Positions 56,027 through 64,000 of a stretch of 64,000 nucleotides of DNA are shown here, one piece after another. The notes below the pieces were generated by a model. It saw only the letters and a program-made list of their open reading frames with translations, did not search any database and was not told the origin of the DNA. How positions within the stretch are numbered: position 1 is the first letter of the stretch; each line of letters begins with the position of its first letter. Both the position numbers and the translations under genes were made by a program. Source of the DNA: Aeoliella mucimassa (lineage in GTDB: Bacteria; Planctomycetota; Planctomycetia; Pirellulales; Lacipirellulaceae); the NCBI RefSeq assembly GCF_007748035.1, contig NZ_CP036278.1:3906001-3970000 (forward strand). Reading direction: 5' to 3'.

Positions 56027-56926
56027 TTGATTGTTACCATCGCCGACCTGAACACCGGCAGGGTATCGGCGTTCGCGGCGGAGTTGCGGAAGCCGAAGAC
56101 CGTCGAGTTGAAGGACGGCGACACCGAAGAACGCAAGGTATCGGAAGCAACCGTTACTTCCCACCTGCGACACCTGAAAGCGGTAGCACGCTGGGCACAC
56201 AACCAGGAGTTACTTCCCAAGGTGCCGAAGTTCGACATGCCACGCAAGGCGAGCGGGGCTCAGAGAATGAAGGGACGACCGATTACCCTTGAAGAGTTCG
56301 AGCGGATGATTGAAGCCACTGCGGGGGTGGTTGGTGAAAATGCTGCAGAGTCGTGGAAGCTATTGTTGCGTGGACTCTGGACCAGCGGATTGCGGCTGAG
56401 CGAGTGCGTCAACCTGCGGTGGGACTATACCCCAGATGGACTATGCGTGGTGCTGAATGGCAAGCAAAGCGTGCTGGCGTTCGATGCTGGCTCGCAGAAG
56501 TCTGGACGGGTGCAGCATGTGCCACTGGCACCGGAGGCGGTAGAGCTGCTGGAGCCTTTGCAACGCAAGGCAGGCTTTGTGTTCAACCCACAGCGGAGGA
56601 ACGGCACCCCGATGGCTCGGCATGCACTCAAGATAGGTAAAACCATATCGAAAATCGGCAAGGCTGCTGGCGTGGTAACCGATCCCGCGAAGAAGAAGAC
56701 CGCAACGGCTCACGACCTGCGGCGAGCGTTCGGCTCGCGGTGGAGCAAGCTTGTCATGCCAGCGGCTCTAAAGGACCTGATGCGACATTCGAGCATCGAA
56801 ACCACTATGACCTATTACGTCCAACAGTCGGCACAGGTGGCAGCGGCGGAACTATGGGACGTTCGAGGTACCACTTTAGGTACCAACGCAGACAAAGAGA
56901 CTGCCGAAGAACAAAAAACCACTTAA
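56027..56926 (+). pseudogene. Tyrosine recombinase lacking its N-terminus
   Basis: About 299 residues from a doubtful TTG at 56027; an in-frame TGA lies at 56006-56008. It begins mid-domain (TIADLNTGRVSAFAAELRKP), so roughly 60-80 N-terminal residues of the arm/core-binding region are missing. The catalytic domain is complete: Arg in TSGLRLSECVNLRW, Lys in GSQKSGRVQHVPL, HDLRRAFGSRW, and MRHSSIETTMTYYVQ with the Tyr nucleophile. It starts 13 bp after the metal-pump stop and ends 7 bp from the 3' end of tRNA-Lys, the usual location of an island integrase. It looks like the remnant of an island or prophage integrase. Confidence 0.75.
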
Positions 56927-56932
56927 AACAAG

Positions 56933-57005
<73 letters not shown>

Positions 57006-57031
57006 ATGGGTATCCGATTGGGTAATCCAGT

Positions 57032-57037
57032 ATTATA
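57032..57037 (-). promoter_or_regulatory. Probable -10 box of tRNA-Lys
   Basis: A perfect TATAAT on the minus strand, 27 bp upstream of the tRNA 5' end (57005). The -35 region is poor (TTTTCC about 17 bp further upstream), so the assignment rests mainly on the -10 box and distance. Confidence 0.5.
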
Positions 57038-57055
57038 TAGATAATGAGCTGCAGG

Positions 57056-57093
57056 AAAAGTGCCCGCTCGAGACTGTATTATTCGGCACTTTT
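57056..57093. other. Inverted repeat between the two tRNA genes
   Basis: AAAAGTGCC (57056-57064) and GGCACTTTT (57085-57093) are exact reverse complements, with a 20-nt loop. The T4 on the outer side of each arm would allow a weak terminator in either direction. It overlaps the place where the tRNA-Lys -35 box should be. Confidence 0.4.
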
Positions 57094-57200
57094 GGTAATG
57101 CGGCTGCAGGTTAATCTCAAGGACCCGCGGAGCCGATGTATGGTTCATTGCGTGAACTTTTTCTCGCAAACTGGTGTCCTAATGGATGGCTAGCACCGGG

Positions 57201-57229
57201 TTGACAGAAATGCCTCGATGCGTCATCTT
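57201..57229 (+). promoter_or_regulatory. Probable promoter of tRNA-Met
   Basis: A consensus TTGACA at 57201-57206 followed after 17 bp by CATCTT (57224-57229, a weak -10). The tRNA starts 20 bp further on, a normal leader length. Confidence 0.45.
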
Positions 57230-57249
57230 GCGAGGTTTAACAGCCATCT

Positions 57250-57323
57250 GGCGGAGTAGCTCAGTCGGTTAGAGCAGCGGAATCATAATCCGCGTGTCGG
57301 GGGTTCGAATCCCTCCTCCGCTA
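57250..57323 (+). tRNA. tRNA-Met(CAT), elongator type
   Basis: 74 nt. Acceptor GGCGGAG with CTCCGCT (first pair G-U); D arm GCTC/GAGC; anticodon stem GCGGA/TCCGC around loop ATCATAA, anticodon CAT; T arm GGGGG TTCGAAT CCCTC. CCA is not encoded. The stem pattern fits elongator Met; tRNA-Ile with modified CAT cannot be strictly excluded from sequence. Its 3' half is overlapped on the other strand by the integrase gene, so it is the likely integration site of the island to the right. Confidence 0.93.
57283..57323 (+). other. Probable island attachment site in the 3' half of tRNA-Met
   Basis: The integrase frame on the minus strand runs to a stop at 57283 inside the tRNA, so the last 13 or so codons (QVAEEGFEPPTRGL region) are antisense to the tRNA anticodon-to-3' end. 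Integrases with their 3' end in a tRNA typically use that tRNA 3' end as att site. The exact att core and the second copy are not visible; the other end lies beyond the window. Confidence 0.5.
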
Positions 57324-58545
57324 CTTGGGTATTTTCCATAATACCCACCACTTCCGAGAAACTCGTGTTTTCCCGAACGGAATGAACTGACTGCAATCTC
57401 TTTTGCGAGTCGTGACGGGTTGACACGGGCGTTCGCGTCCCCAGTTTATCCCCAGCTTCGACTGCCATCTTGAAGTGGCCATCGGTTACAATCAGATAGT
57501 GTTTGTGAGCGATGGTAGGCGTGTTTCCCAACCAGGCACAAACCACATATGTCGGATAGATCTGTTCCAGCTCAGTCTGCCGGCTGGAGCGGCAGTTCTG
57601 GAAGGGCTTGGGCCACGGTTCGGTACCAGCACGACGAATGATCTTTCTGAAGGTCGTTCCAAGATTTTTGTCTGCCTTACCTCCTAACATTGGAACGACC
57701 CAAGTCTTGTCAGCATCCTCACTGAAATAAGCGTCATCAAGAAATGGCCGAAGTTCCGGAAAGATCGGAACGACACGTGTTTCTTTACCATACCGCCTCG
57801 TCTTTGGACTGGTGATCGTGAACCGATCTGCATCCCAGTGAATGTCACACCACTTTAGTAAGGCGATTTCGGATGAACATCTCAACCCCCCATACCTTGC
57901 CAGAGAGAGAACAAGTCGCCATTGCCAGTTTGGGCACTTTTCCAAAACACGCCCGATTACGTCACGCGAGAGAAAAACCCTGCGTTCGTTATTCGTGGCT
58001 TTACCAACAGTCACACCATCAAAGGGATTTCTTTCGATGAGGCCTTGGCGGAACGCATGACGAAAGAATTGGGCCGCTATTTGGCACTCTTTTTGCGCCG
58101 TAGCTGGAGCGAGTCGAGTTAACAGCCATCTTGCGTAATCATCGGCACTGCCAGGTGTTACAACTTCAACTTTCACATCACCGAAGAACTCAATCAACCT
58201 GGCTCTAGCGTTCCTGAACTTCCCTAAGCGGCGCTCGGTTACATCAGATCGCCCAACGATGTAACTGTCGATATAGGATGCCAGAGCCCCTGCTTTCACT
58301 CTCGGCTCAACAAGTCCTTCCTCGGCTAGCAACTCGAACAATGCGTCGTCCCAGTCAGCCAGCCAATTTGAGACGTCTCGACTGAGTGGGAGGTTACAGC
58401 GCCGCTCGTGGAGAAGCGTATCTATATTATTTGCGAACCGCACTGCAGCCTTCTTTGAAACTTCCCCCAGTGCAAACGTCTTCTTTTCTTTATTGACGTA
58501 GGCGACCACTCGCGTTGAACGTGCACGATACTCGATACTGGCCAT
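57283..58545 (-). CDS. int: Tyrosine-type site-specific recombinase (island integrase)
   Basis: 420 residues from ATG 58545. N-terminal arm-type region (VVAYVNKEKKTFALGEVSKK), SAM-like core-binding domain (about 85-180) and catalytic domain (about 190-380). Catalytic Arg in ARYGGLRCSSEIALLKW, Lys in SPKTRRYGKETRVVPI, second Arg in FQNCRSSRQTELEQ, then VVCAWLGNTPTIAHKHYL with the Tyr nucleophile. The first His of the usual HxxR box is replaced (NCRSSR), as I remember for planctomycete integrases. The C-terminus (about 13 residues, ending EGFEPPTRGL) is encoded by the complement of the tRNA-Met 3' half, so it was set by the insertion site. It would catalyse excision and integration of the island. 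Confidence 0.88.
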   Translation of the reverse strand: MASIEYRARSTRVVAYVNKEKKTFALGEVSKKAAVRFANNIDTLLHERRCNLPLSRDVSNWLADWDDALFELLAEEGLVEPRVKAGALASYIDSYIVGRSDVTERRLGKFRNARARLIEFFGDVKVEVVTPGSADDYARWLLTRLAPATAQKECQIAAQFFRHAFRQGLIERNPFDGVTVGKATNNERRVFLSRDVIGRVLEKCPNWQWRLVLSLARYGGLRCSSEIALLKWCDIHWDADRFTITSPKTRRYGKETRVVPIFPELRPFLDDAYFSEDADKTWVVPMLGGKADKNLGTTFRKIIRRAGTEPWPKPFQNCRSSRQTELEQIYPTYVVCAWLGNTPTIAHKHYLIVTDGHFKMAVEAGDKLGTRTPVSTRHDSQKRLQSVHSVRENTSFSEVVGIMENTQVAEEGFEPPTRGL

Positions 58546-58693
58546 GTAGTAATTCCCCGTGTTCTAGAGGTTGTCCCTGGGTGAGATATGAAAGAATTCA
58601 TTGCCTCGGAGAGTTAAGTACTTCTATCATCACCTGCCATATCACTTGTGTTACAATCGTTAAGTAGGCTAGCAAGAGTCCCTCGCGTACTGA

Positions 58694-61264
58694 TCACATC
58701 GTCACCTCCATCCCATTTTTGTTTAATATATGCTCAGGAGCGTTCTCATTATCCTCAGTATCGCTGGTCTCTGAAGAGTTGAAAGAGTTTTGAGAATTAA
58801 ACGAGCAGCCTTTGGGTTTCGCATCAACGAAGGCGAGTGGGTTCACATCAAATACTGGCGACGGCGGTCGCCCGGGGCCCTTTTTTTCGATCGGCCGTTC
58901 GCGGATGTAGCCTCGCAAGACAAGTGTCTTTAGTGCAGGGTCAATATCCTCGGCTCTGGGAAATTTCCGCTTACCGTGTTGTTGTGCATCTCGCTTGGTG
59001 AAGTGACTTAGACCATGTCGCTCTATCCATCGTAGAACATATTGCGAACCATCGTTATCATTACTCACTCCGGCACACATCAGGGTCAGCACGGCTTCAG
59101 CATGGGGAACTAGGTAATCGGCTATCTCTATAGCTGCAACTATGGTCGGCATCTCTATTTGTCCTTCAAGACCATGCTCGACACAATGAAGTACAACTGC
59201 AATGCGCAGTGTTGCGCCGGCCAATTTTGCGCCCCAATCTCTGGTGGTTTCCATTAAACCACCATCGCCTAGCATTTCCTCGATCTCAGCTTCCCACCCC
59301 TGGAAATGTGCGTCTGCGTGTGAATCAAGTTCCAGTGTGATTTCTCCCTCGGTTGAAAGTAATCGACGAACAGTTTGCCGGTACGCTTCTCGTATAACAT
59401 CTGATACCGGTGCAGGTGCGATTTCTCGCTGACCGATCCAGCTTCGCGGAGCCGCATACAGAAAACGGGCCAAGAGGCCTCTTCCACGAAATGCCGTATT
59501 ATCTGCCAGCCCCTCAATAACCGCCGGCTGAATCGCATATGCACAAGTCAACGCAGGCCTTTCTACCGAAACGCTCTTGCGGCTGACACGATCTGTAATT
59601 AGGTCATCACCTGAGTGCCCCATCAGGTATACACCGAACTGAGGCATACCACTTTTGGAATAGAGACCAGCAATAAGGTCGAACACTCCTCCTTCGGGGG
59701 ACATGCTGGCTATGCGTCCGCCTTGTTCAGCTAGCATTATTCCAAGTTTTTCAGCTGTCGCATCATCGACAAGTAACCGGGGTAGAACCGGCTCGGGAAG
59801 ATTAGCAAGGCCCACGGATAAATCCCCTGCCTCTTCCCTAGCCAAAATATCCCCCTTTTCAGCAGATACCTTCTCTAGCTTCCTGAGCCTGGCTTCATCC
59901 TGACGTCTCGCAGATTGCATACGGGCTACCTCTGGCATGCTAGCCTCTATTAGCTCTGTTTCTACGTCACGCAAAGGTTTGATTGCATCGGAGAAAACAG
60001 CAGACTTGCGATTGCCAGGTTCAAGCAATACTGCCGTAAATAGATTGACAGGCTCACGCCAGCCCGGTCGCGGCTCCACTACCACTCGCCGAGCGATTCC
60101 AACAGCACAAACCGAAAGGGCCAAGAGAGCCGCCAGATCTGCAGGTGTTTGAGTAGCGTGAGACTCAGCTTCTACCCAGTTTCTTAAGACTTCGGGCAGC
60201 ATAGCAGTCGGGAATTCAGGTAGATAAAGTACGTCAAAAGGTTGGATTTCCGGCCAAGGTTGTGCTTCAAGCGTCCACAACGGTGTGGCTTCAGCCAACC
60301 GCTTCAATTCCTCTCGTGTACCCCCGGCCGCTATCCAGTCACTGACGTCACCTTTTGGTTGCAAACCAGGTAAATTAACAACTCGAACCGACTGCGCGAT
60401 ACTCTGAAGAGATTGAGCAACTTGCTGTGCGTGGTTTTGGCCATGTTCATCATTGTCGGGAAGCACGACGACTTTTCTTCCGGCGAGGAACTTGGCATGT
60501 TCCCCTGTCCATTTTCCCGCTCCGCCTGAATTACAGGTAGCTAACACTCCCAATCGGGCAAGATTGTCAACATCCTTCTCTCCCTCTACCACCATAACTG
60601 CCTTTGAAGACTTGGCAATTAGATCGGGTAGATTGTAAGGAACGACACGTACCCCTTTAACACTCCATTCCCATCTTCCCCTACCAGCTGGTCGTCGTTG
60701 CCGAAAGTCCTTTGGCTCGTATCTCAGGGCTTGAAAGAGTAATTTGCCAGCTTCATCTCGATAGCTATACTTCGCGACGATGCGTGGCTTGGCGTTGTTC
60801 TTTACCTTGCTGGGATTGTGTGGTTCACAAATCTTGGGCATTAAGTCCACGACACGCAGGCCGACCGCGGAACAAATGGCCTCGACGTCGCAGCCGGCGT
60901 GGCATCTTACAAGAGCACGTCCGTCTTCTCCTTCGCCCACCGAAAGACTCGCTCGCCGGTCTTCGTGCGCTGGGCAGCGTGCAGACCACGCATTACCTGA
61001 TCTCTTAGAGTCTAAAAGCTTACTCAACAGAAGCTCAACGGGAGACATCTTTCCCCCTTTAGCTATCCTGGTTTCCTGAGTTAACCATGCCTGCAGCTCG
61101 GCTACCGGGTACAGTACAGTTTTTCGCTTGCCATCGCCAATGCGGAGGCAAGGAATCGGTCCACGAGGGGCGGTGAGTCCCCATAACGTTCTGGGAGATA
61201 TCCCGAGTGCCCTCGCCGCTTCGCGGGGTCGTAGTGATAAGGATTCAATCGGTTCTGGAGGCAT
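58694..61264 (-). CDS. HTH plus primase/TOPRIM plus DUF3987 replication protein
   Basis: 856 residues from ATG 61264, chosen because GGAG lies 9 nt upstream; in-frame ATGs at 61270 and 61279 are less well placed. Residues about 5-65 form an excisionase/MerR-like HTH (LRPREAARALGISPRTLWGL). About 80-135 is a primase zinc finger (CPAHEDRRASLSVGE, RCHAGCD). About 215-300 is a TOPRIM domain (VMVVEGEKDVDNL, VVVLPDNDEHGQNH). From about 340 a DUF3987 region follows (FPTAMLPEVLRNWVEAESHA, LLEPGNRKSAVFSDA in place of a Walker A), with a C-terminal winged-helix-like part (WIERHGLSHFTKRDAQQHGK). Such proteins start replication of mobile elements. The HTH is usually a separate protein; the fusion is unusual. 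Confidence 0.8.
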   Translation of the reverse strand: MPPEPIESLSLRPREAARALGISPRTLWGLTAPRGPIPCLRIGDGKRKTVLYPVAELQAWLTQETRIAKGGKMSPVELLLSKLLDSKRSGNAWSARCPAHEDRRASLSVGEGEDGRALVRCHAGCDVEAICSAVGLRVVDLMPKICEPHNPSKVKNNAKPRIVAKYSYRDEAGKLLFQALRYEPKDFRQRRPAGRGRWEWSVKGVRVVPYNLPDLIAKSSKAVMVVEGEKDVDNLARLGVLATCNSGGAGKWTGEHAKFLAGRKVVVLPDNDEHGQNHAQQVAQSLQSIAQSVRVVNLPGLQPKGDVSDWIAAGGTREELKRLAEATPLWTLEAQPWPEIQPFDVLYLPEFPTAMLPEVLRNWVEAESHATQTPADLAALLALSVCAVGIARRVVVEPRPGWREPVNLFTAVLLEPGNRKSAVFSDAIKPLRDVETELIEASMPEVARMQSARRQDEARLRKLEKVSAEKGDILAREEAGDLSVGLANLPEPVLPRLLVDDATAEKLGIMLAEQGGRIASMSPEGGVFDLIAGLYSKSGMPQFGVYLMGHSGDDLITDRVSRKSVSVERPALTCAYAIQPAVIEGLADNTAFRGRGLLARFLYAAPRSWIGQREIAPAPVSDVIREAYRQTVRRLLSTEGEITLELDSHADAHFQGWEAEIEEMLGDGGLMETTRDWGAKLAGATLRIAVVLHCVEHGLEGQIEMPTIVAAIEIADYLVPHAEAVLTLMCAGVSNDNDGSQYVLRWIERHGLSHFTKRDAQQHGKRKFPRAEDIDPALKTLVLRGYIRERPIEKKGPGRPPSPVFDVNPLAFVDAKPKGCSFNSQNSFNSSETSDTEDNENAPEHILNKNGMEVTM

Positions 61265-61471
61265 TACCATATACTCCATAAGTCGCTAGCGACCGACCAT
61301 CACGCGATGGTTCCCGGTGGCTCGCACACAGAGAAGTATCAGGGAGTGGAGAGAACATGCGTTGCCAATTAACGATGGACAATCATATGTTGAACCGCAG
61401 AATTCAGCATTTTTCGGCCGTAAATAGCATGAAAAAGTATCGAATTAACAACGGATCAACAAAAATCAATG

Positions 61472-62389
61472 CTACTTTGCCTTTCTGTAGGCAGCCGCTA
61501 ATTCAAGAATCTTGGGCGAGTCCGCGCGGTAAAGATAGCGAGGGCTATTCGGTCGAGGATCCCTGACTTCGTGCCAGGATCCATCTCCCAGGCTGACTCT
61601 CCATCGCATCAGCTTTTGCAGAAATGCTTGCCGTCGCTCTGGGGCTATCCCCAGTGATTCTGCAAGTTCAACGCCACCAAGGAAGCCAGGCTGGAAATCG
61701 ATGCTACGGTCCCACTCCTCCTTTGCCGCCAGGGCGTCAAGTGGTTGCGGGCTCATTGGCACAGTTTCATCCGCAGCTGAGTTTGGCAGTTCAAGTTTGT
61801 TGTCGAAGTTGCGTATCAGCGATAGATTACTCGGATTAGGGTCCTGTTCAGATTCGCCGATCGCTTGCTTGTGCCCCTCAGGTATTACCAAGGTATCCGA
61901 CTGCAGCAAATGGGTTTCAAACATCGCCAGTTCGCGAGGTGACAACTCGACTGTGTTTTTGTCAGCAAGAACTTGCTGAATGAAGTTGCTCATACCGGTT
62001 TCACTTTGCTGCTGTCTGTGAGCTCCTACTAAAGTTCCACTACCTCGCGCAATACCATACCGGAGAATCACTTGCAGGTAGTTTAGTGGCCATGCAAGAT
62101 ATTGATTTGGTCTCCACTGACCTTCTACTTGTAGCCAGCCTGTGCATCTTTCCCACAGATCAAAGTCAGTTCGATCTTCGCCGAACCGCTTACGCAGCAA
62201 GTACCGCAACACTTGCCAATCCTTAATCCGTTCTGGATTGTCTCCGGAAGCGCAAATGGCAATCTGCAGATCAGCGACCTTCCCCTTCGGTGAACGACAA
62301 TAAAGGCATGCTCCATGCTCATGCTCTATATCGTCATCGTCGAGAGGACGACCACAAAACACGCACGACAATGGCGTGGTTGGCTCCAT
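61472..62389 (-). CDS. Zinc-ribbon protein of unknown function (island gene)
   Basis: 305 residues from ATG 62389; a longer frame to 62479 lacks support. A treble-clef/zinc-ribbon-like pair CVFCGRPL and CLYCRSPKG lies at about 8-32. The rest contains an aromatic segment (DFDLWERCTGWLQVEGQWRP, NQYLAWPLNYLQVILRYG) and a C-terminal helical region (GVELAESLGIAPERRQAFLQ, KLMRWRVSLGDGSWHEVRDP) that could be a winged-helix DNA-binding unit. I do not recognise the family. It is upstream of, and co-directional with, the primase gene, so a replication or regulation accessory role is likely. Confidence 0.6.
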   Translation of the reverse strand: MEPTTPLSCVFCGRPLDDDDIEHEHGACLYCRSPKGKVADLQIAICASGDNPERIKDWQVLRYLLRKRFGEDRTDFDLWERCTGWLQVEGQWRPNQYLAWPLNYLQVILRYGIARGSGTLVGAHRQQQSETGMSNFIQQVLADKNTVELSPRELAMFETHLLQSDTLVIPEGHKQAIGESEQDPNPSNLSLIRNFDNKLELPNSAADETVPMSPQPLDALAAKEEWDRSIDFQPGFLGGVELAESLGIAPERRQAFLQKLMRWRVSLGDGSWHEVRDPRPNSPRYLYRADSPKILELAAAYRKAK

Positions 62390-63475
62390 TATGTTTTTGC
62401 CTTTGATTCGAGGGCCGGTTGGGGCTGTGCAAGCTAAAAGGCAAAGAAAAGCCTGCTTCGCCCCAAGCCGATGGTCCAACTGGTTTGCAACCCAGTTGAA
62501 CTTCCCTCTGGTACAGCCTAGTTAGCAGTGATTCCAGCCTGTCCAGATTGAACAGGGTTGAACTACTTCATTGGCCCCCCTGAAGCGACTGCTTCACTTC
62601 CCCAGCTATTCTACTGAACTTCGCCTTGAACGTCTGCCCATTCAGTCCGCGATTTCTTCCGCTCCTCCAGCCTTACCATTAGCTTTTCAGCATTGCCGCA
62701 GCTCTACTGTTCGACGCAACACGCTAAAGCTTGCTCCATCCTTAGTTTCACGCTATAAGCTGCCAGTAGTGGCAGACAGAAGCAATCCAGGAAATGCCAG
62801 CGAAGTGTTTGTTGCATTCTTGTTTACCCACCCAAAACCCATAAATTTGCTTCGCTATACTGCTCGTCAGCCTTGCAGATGACCTATCTAGCGAGCCACA
62901 CGGGCTGCAAGAACTCTAGCTGCTCCCCAAAGAGCCAGCTCACTTCCAGTCCGCCTGCATGTGCCGTCGTATTTGACTGCAGCCTATGTCAGTATCTCTG
63001 CTATGCAGACGTCCCTAGACGTACGACTTCGCCGAAATCTGGAGTAAATCCCAAGATGACAGTAATCAGCGAGTACGCGGCCCGCTTGATTGATTCCCTT
63101 ACAGCATGGGCTCCGTCTCAGCCTCGACTACAGCAGCCAAGCGTTGTCCAAGTGATACTATTACAGCGGGTGGTAAGGTATTGGGCTGGCCAAACTAAAG
63201 AAAGCATATACGGAACTTGTACCAATCGAGGCGACAGAAGAGCAACTAAGGGAGCAGCGGAAGTATTGCCAATAACAGTCTTTGCCTATGTCCGATATGG
63301 TTGGGATAAAGCAACGATATGATTAGAGGCATCGCAATCCCCCCCTAGAACAACAGGGTCAATCTAGTTCAAAACTTTCCGCCACGGTTCAATGAACAGA
63401 TTATCAATTGGATACACTAACTCAAATAGCCCACATTCCTTGTAAGCCTATTAGCACAAGCTATAGGGCTTAGGC
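62390..63475. other. Gene-poor 1.1-kb stretch upstream of cas3
   Basis: Open frames at 62571-62882 and 62873-63322 (plus) have no ribosome-binding site, no family motifs and low-complexity composition, so I do not call them. No CRISPR repeat array is visible. The right end holds the cas3 promoter candidate. The stretch separates the minus-strand replication genes from plus-strand cas genes and may hold divergent control sites. Confidence 0.45.
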
Positions 63476-63503
63476 TTGATATTGGTGGTCTTATTGTGAT
63501 AAC
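63476..63503 (+). promoter_or_regulatory. Promoter candidate for the cas operon
   Basis: TTGATA (63476-63481), 16-bp spacer, GATAAC (63498-63503), 31 bp upstream of the cas3 ATG. A GGGGTGGGG run just before the start may serve as ribosome-binding site. Confidence 0.4.
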
Positions 63504-63534
63504 GTAGGTCAATGCTCGGATTTGGGGTGGGGCC

Positions 63535-64000
63535 ATGCCAAGAAGTGACGTCAGATATGCTCATTCACTGCCAGGTCGACCTGAAGAAGAATGGGAGATA
63601 CTCTCAGTTCATCTGAACAACGTTTCTAAACTGGCGTCCAACTTTGCATCATATATCGGTGCTAGGGAATGGGGGGCTCTAGTTGGGAAGTGGCATGACC
63701 TAGGCAAGTATTCAGATGCATTTCAGTGCTACCTTCGCACAGATCAAGGAGAAGAAGCTCACCTTGAACATGCATCAGGACGTGTCGATCATTCCACTGC
63801 GGGGGCTCAGTATGCACACATAAGCGTTCAGCGTTTTGGACGACTATTGGCCTATGTCGTTGCAGGCCATCACGCGGGGCTTGCTGATTCCGTAAAGCTG
63901 ACTGAGCGACTTATCAAGGATGTAGAGCCATGGCAAGCGTTCGCTGCATCAGAGTTGTTAACGCCGCCATTACTTGAGTCTCCTCCTCTCACCCTGAGCC
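63535..64000 (+). CDS. cas3: CRISPR-associated Cas3, HD nuclease domain (partial, runs off the window)
   Basis: An open frame from ATG 63535 to the right edge (155 codons, no stop). The translation begins MPRSDVRYAHSLPGRPEEEW and shows all HD-nuclease marks of Cas3: the first His in SVHLNNVSKLASNFA, the HD pair in GKWHDLGKYSDAFQ, VDHSTAGAQYA, and LAYVVAGHHAGLADS. Cas3 HD domains are metal-dependent ssDNA nucleases joined to a SF2 helicase, which would follow beyond the window. AHSLPGRP and the HDLGK context resemble type I systems, I-C being my first guess, but subtype needs the next genes. It probably opens the cas operon on the tRNA-Met island. Confidence 0.85.
   Translation, partial: MPRSDVRYAHSLPGRPEEEWEILSVHLNNVSKLASNFASYIGAREWGALVGKWHDLGKYSDAFQCYLRTDQGEEAHLEHASGRVDHSTAGAQYAHISVQRFGRLLAYVVAGHHAGLADSVKLTERLIKDVEPWQAFAASELLTPPLLESPPLTLS

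Larger units (their letters stand above)
57283..64000. mobile_element. Left part of a genomic island integrated at tRNA-Met
   Basis: Integrase reading into the tRNA, an HTH-primase-DUF3987 protein, a zinc-ribbon protein and the start of cas3. Base composition is clearly more AT-rich than the rest of the window and codon use shifts toward A/T-ending codons. No structural phage genes are visible, so it may be a phage-like satellite or an integrative element carrying CRISPR-Cas. The right boundary is outside. Confidence 0.65.

Noticed and set aside
49060-56930. Second copy of the tRNA-Lys 3' end marking an island boundary
   Set aside because: No match to the tRNA 3' segment was found by eye left of the tRNA within this range.
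62571-63322. Two plus-strand frames between the zinc-ribbon gene and cas3
   Set aside because: No ribosome-binding sites, no motifs, Ser/Pro/Thr-biased composition.
57324-64000. CRISPR repeat-spacer array inside the window
   Set aside because: No regularly spaced direct repeats are visible; if an array exists it is to the right.

Overview
The window looks like chromosomal DNA of a planctomycete, most likely of the order Pirellulales and close to the Lacipirellulaceae. The clues are two DUF1559 proteins with FTLVELL prepilin-type N-termini, many PEP-CTERM anchors next to dockerin-like GD.N.DG repeats, a planctomycete-type cytochrome c domain, a sulfatase, Gfo/Idh/MocA and DUF1080 sugar proteins, an ECF sigma/FecR-LamG pair and an NPYQSP N-terminus. 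This is inferred from family content, not from a marker gene.

Left part (1-12.8 kb): a sugar-catabolism neighbourhood. It holds the end of a zinc alcohol dehydrogenase, a secreted ThuA/beta-propeller protein, a double DUF1080 protein, a Tat-exported protein of unknown role, a Gfo/Idh/MocA oxidoreductase, a cytochrome c-formylglycine-generating-enzyme-like fusion, a xylose-isomerase-like TIM barrel, a PfkB kinase and a divergent AraC regulator. A 1425-residue CotH/lamin-tail/dockerin surface protein follows at 12.9-17.2 kb.

Middle (17-36 kb): a sialic-acid regulon. A XylR-type regulator (LacI-like sensor plus AraC HTH) sits between two near-identical 28-bp operator candidates. One faces left, toward a PEP-CTERM protein, a 1344-residue protein made of three concatenated PEP-CTERM proteins, and a PEP-CTERM sialidase. 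The other faces right, toward DUF1559, a lipoprotein, an N-acetylneuraminate lyase, a NanM-sodium symporter fusion, an AGE epimerase and a second sialidase.

36-47 kb: a second cassette of the same design on the minus strand: ECF sigma factor, frameshifted FecR-LamG, a free-standing PEP-CTERM protein, a PEP-CTERM sulfatase, a second three-module PEP-CTERM polyprotein (1398 residues), DUF1559 and an EF-hand lipoprotein. In both cassettes the middle polyprotein module has a free-standing paralogue in the same transcription unit. Each polyprotein alternates PEP-CTERM anchor, basic patch and new signal peptide twice without a stop codon. I consider this the most novel feature of the window. A roughly 490-bp dispersed repeat with three hairpins lies beside each cassette (17.2 and 47.2 kb).

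47.8-57 kb: a small membrane protein, another PEP-CTERM protein, an IS630-family element with recognisable ends and an A7 frameshift site, a Cys/His-rich exported protein, a CusBA/CzcBA-type heavy-metal efflux pair, and a tyrosine recombinase lacking its N-terminus beside tRNA-Lys(CTT).

57.2-64 kb: an island in tRNA-Met(CAT), visibly more AT-rich. Its integrase reads into the 3' half of the tRNA. It carries an HTH-primase-DUF3987 protein, a zinc-ribbon protein of unknown role and, at the window edge, the start of a type I CRISPR cas3 with its HD domain.
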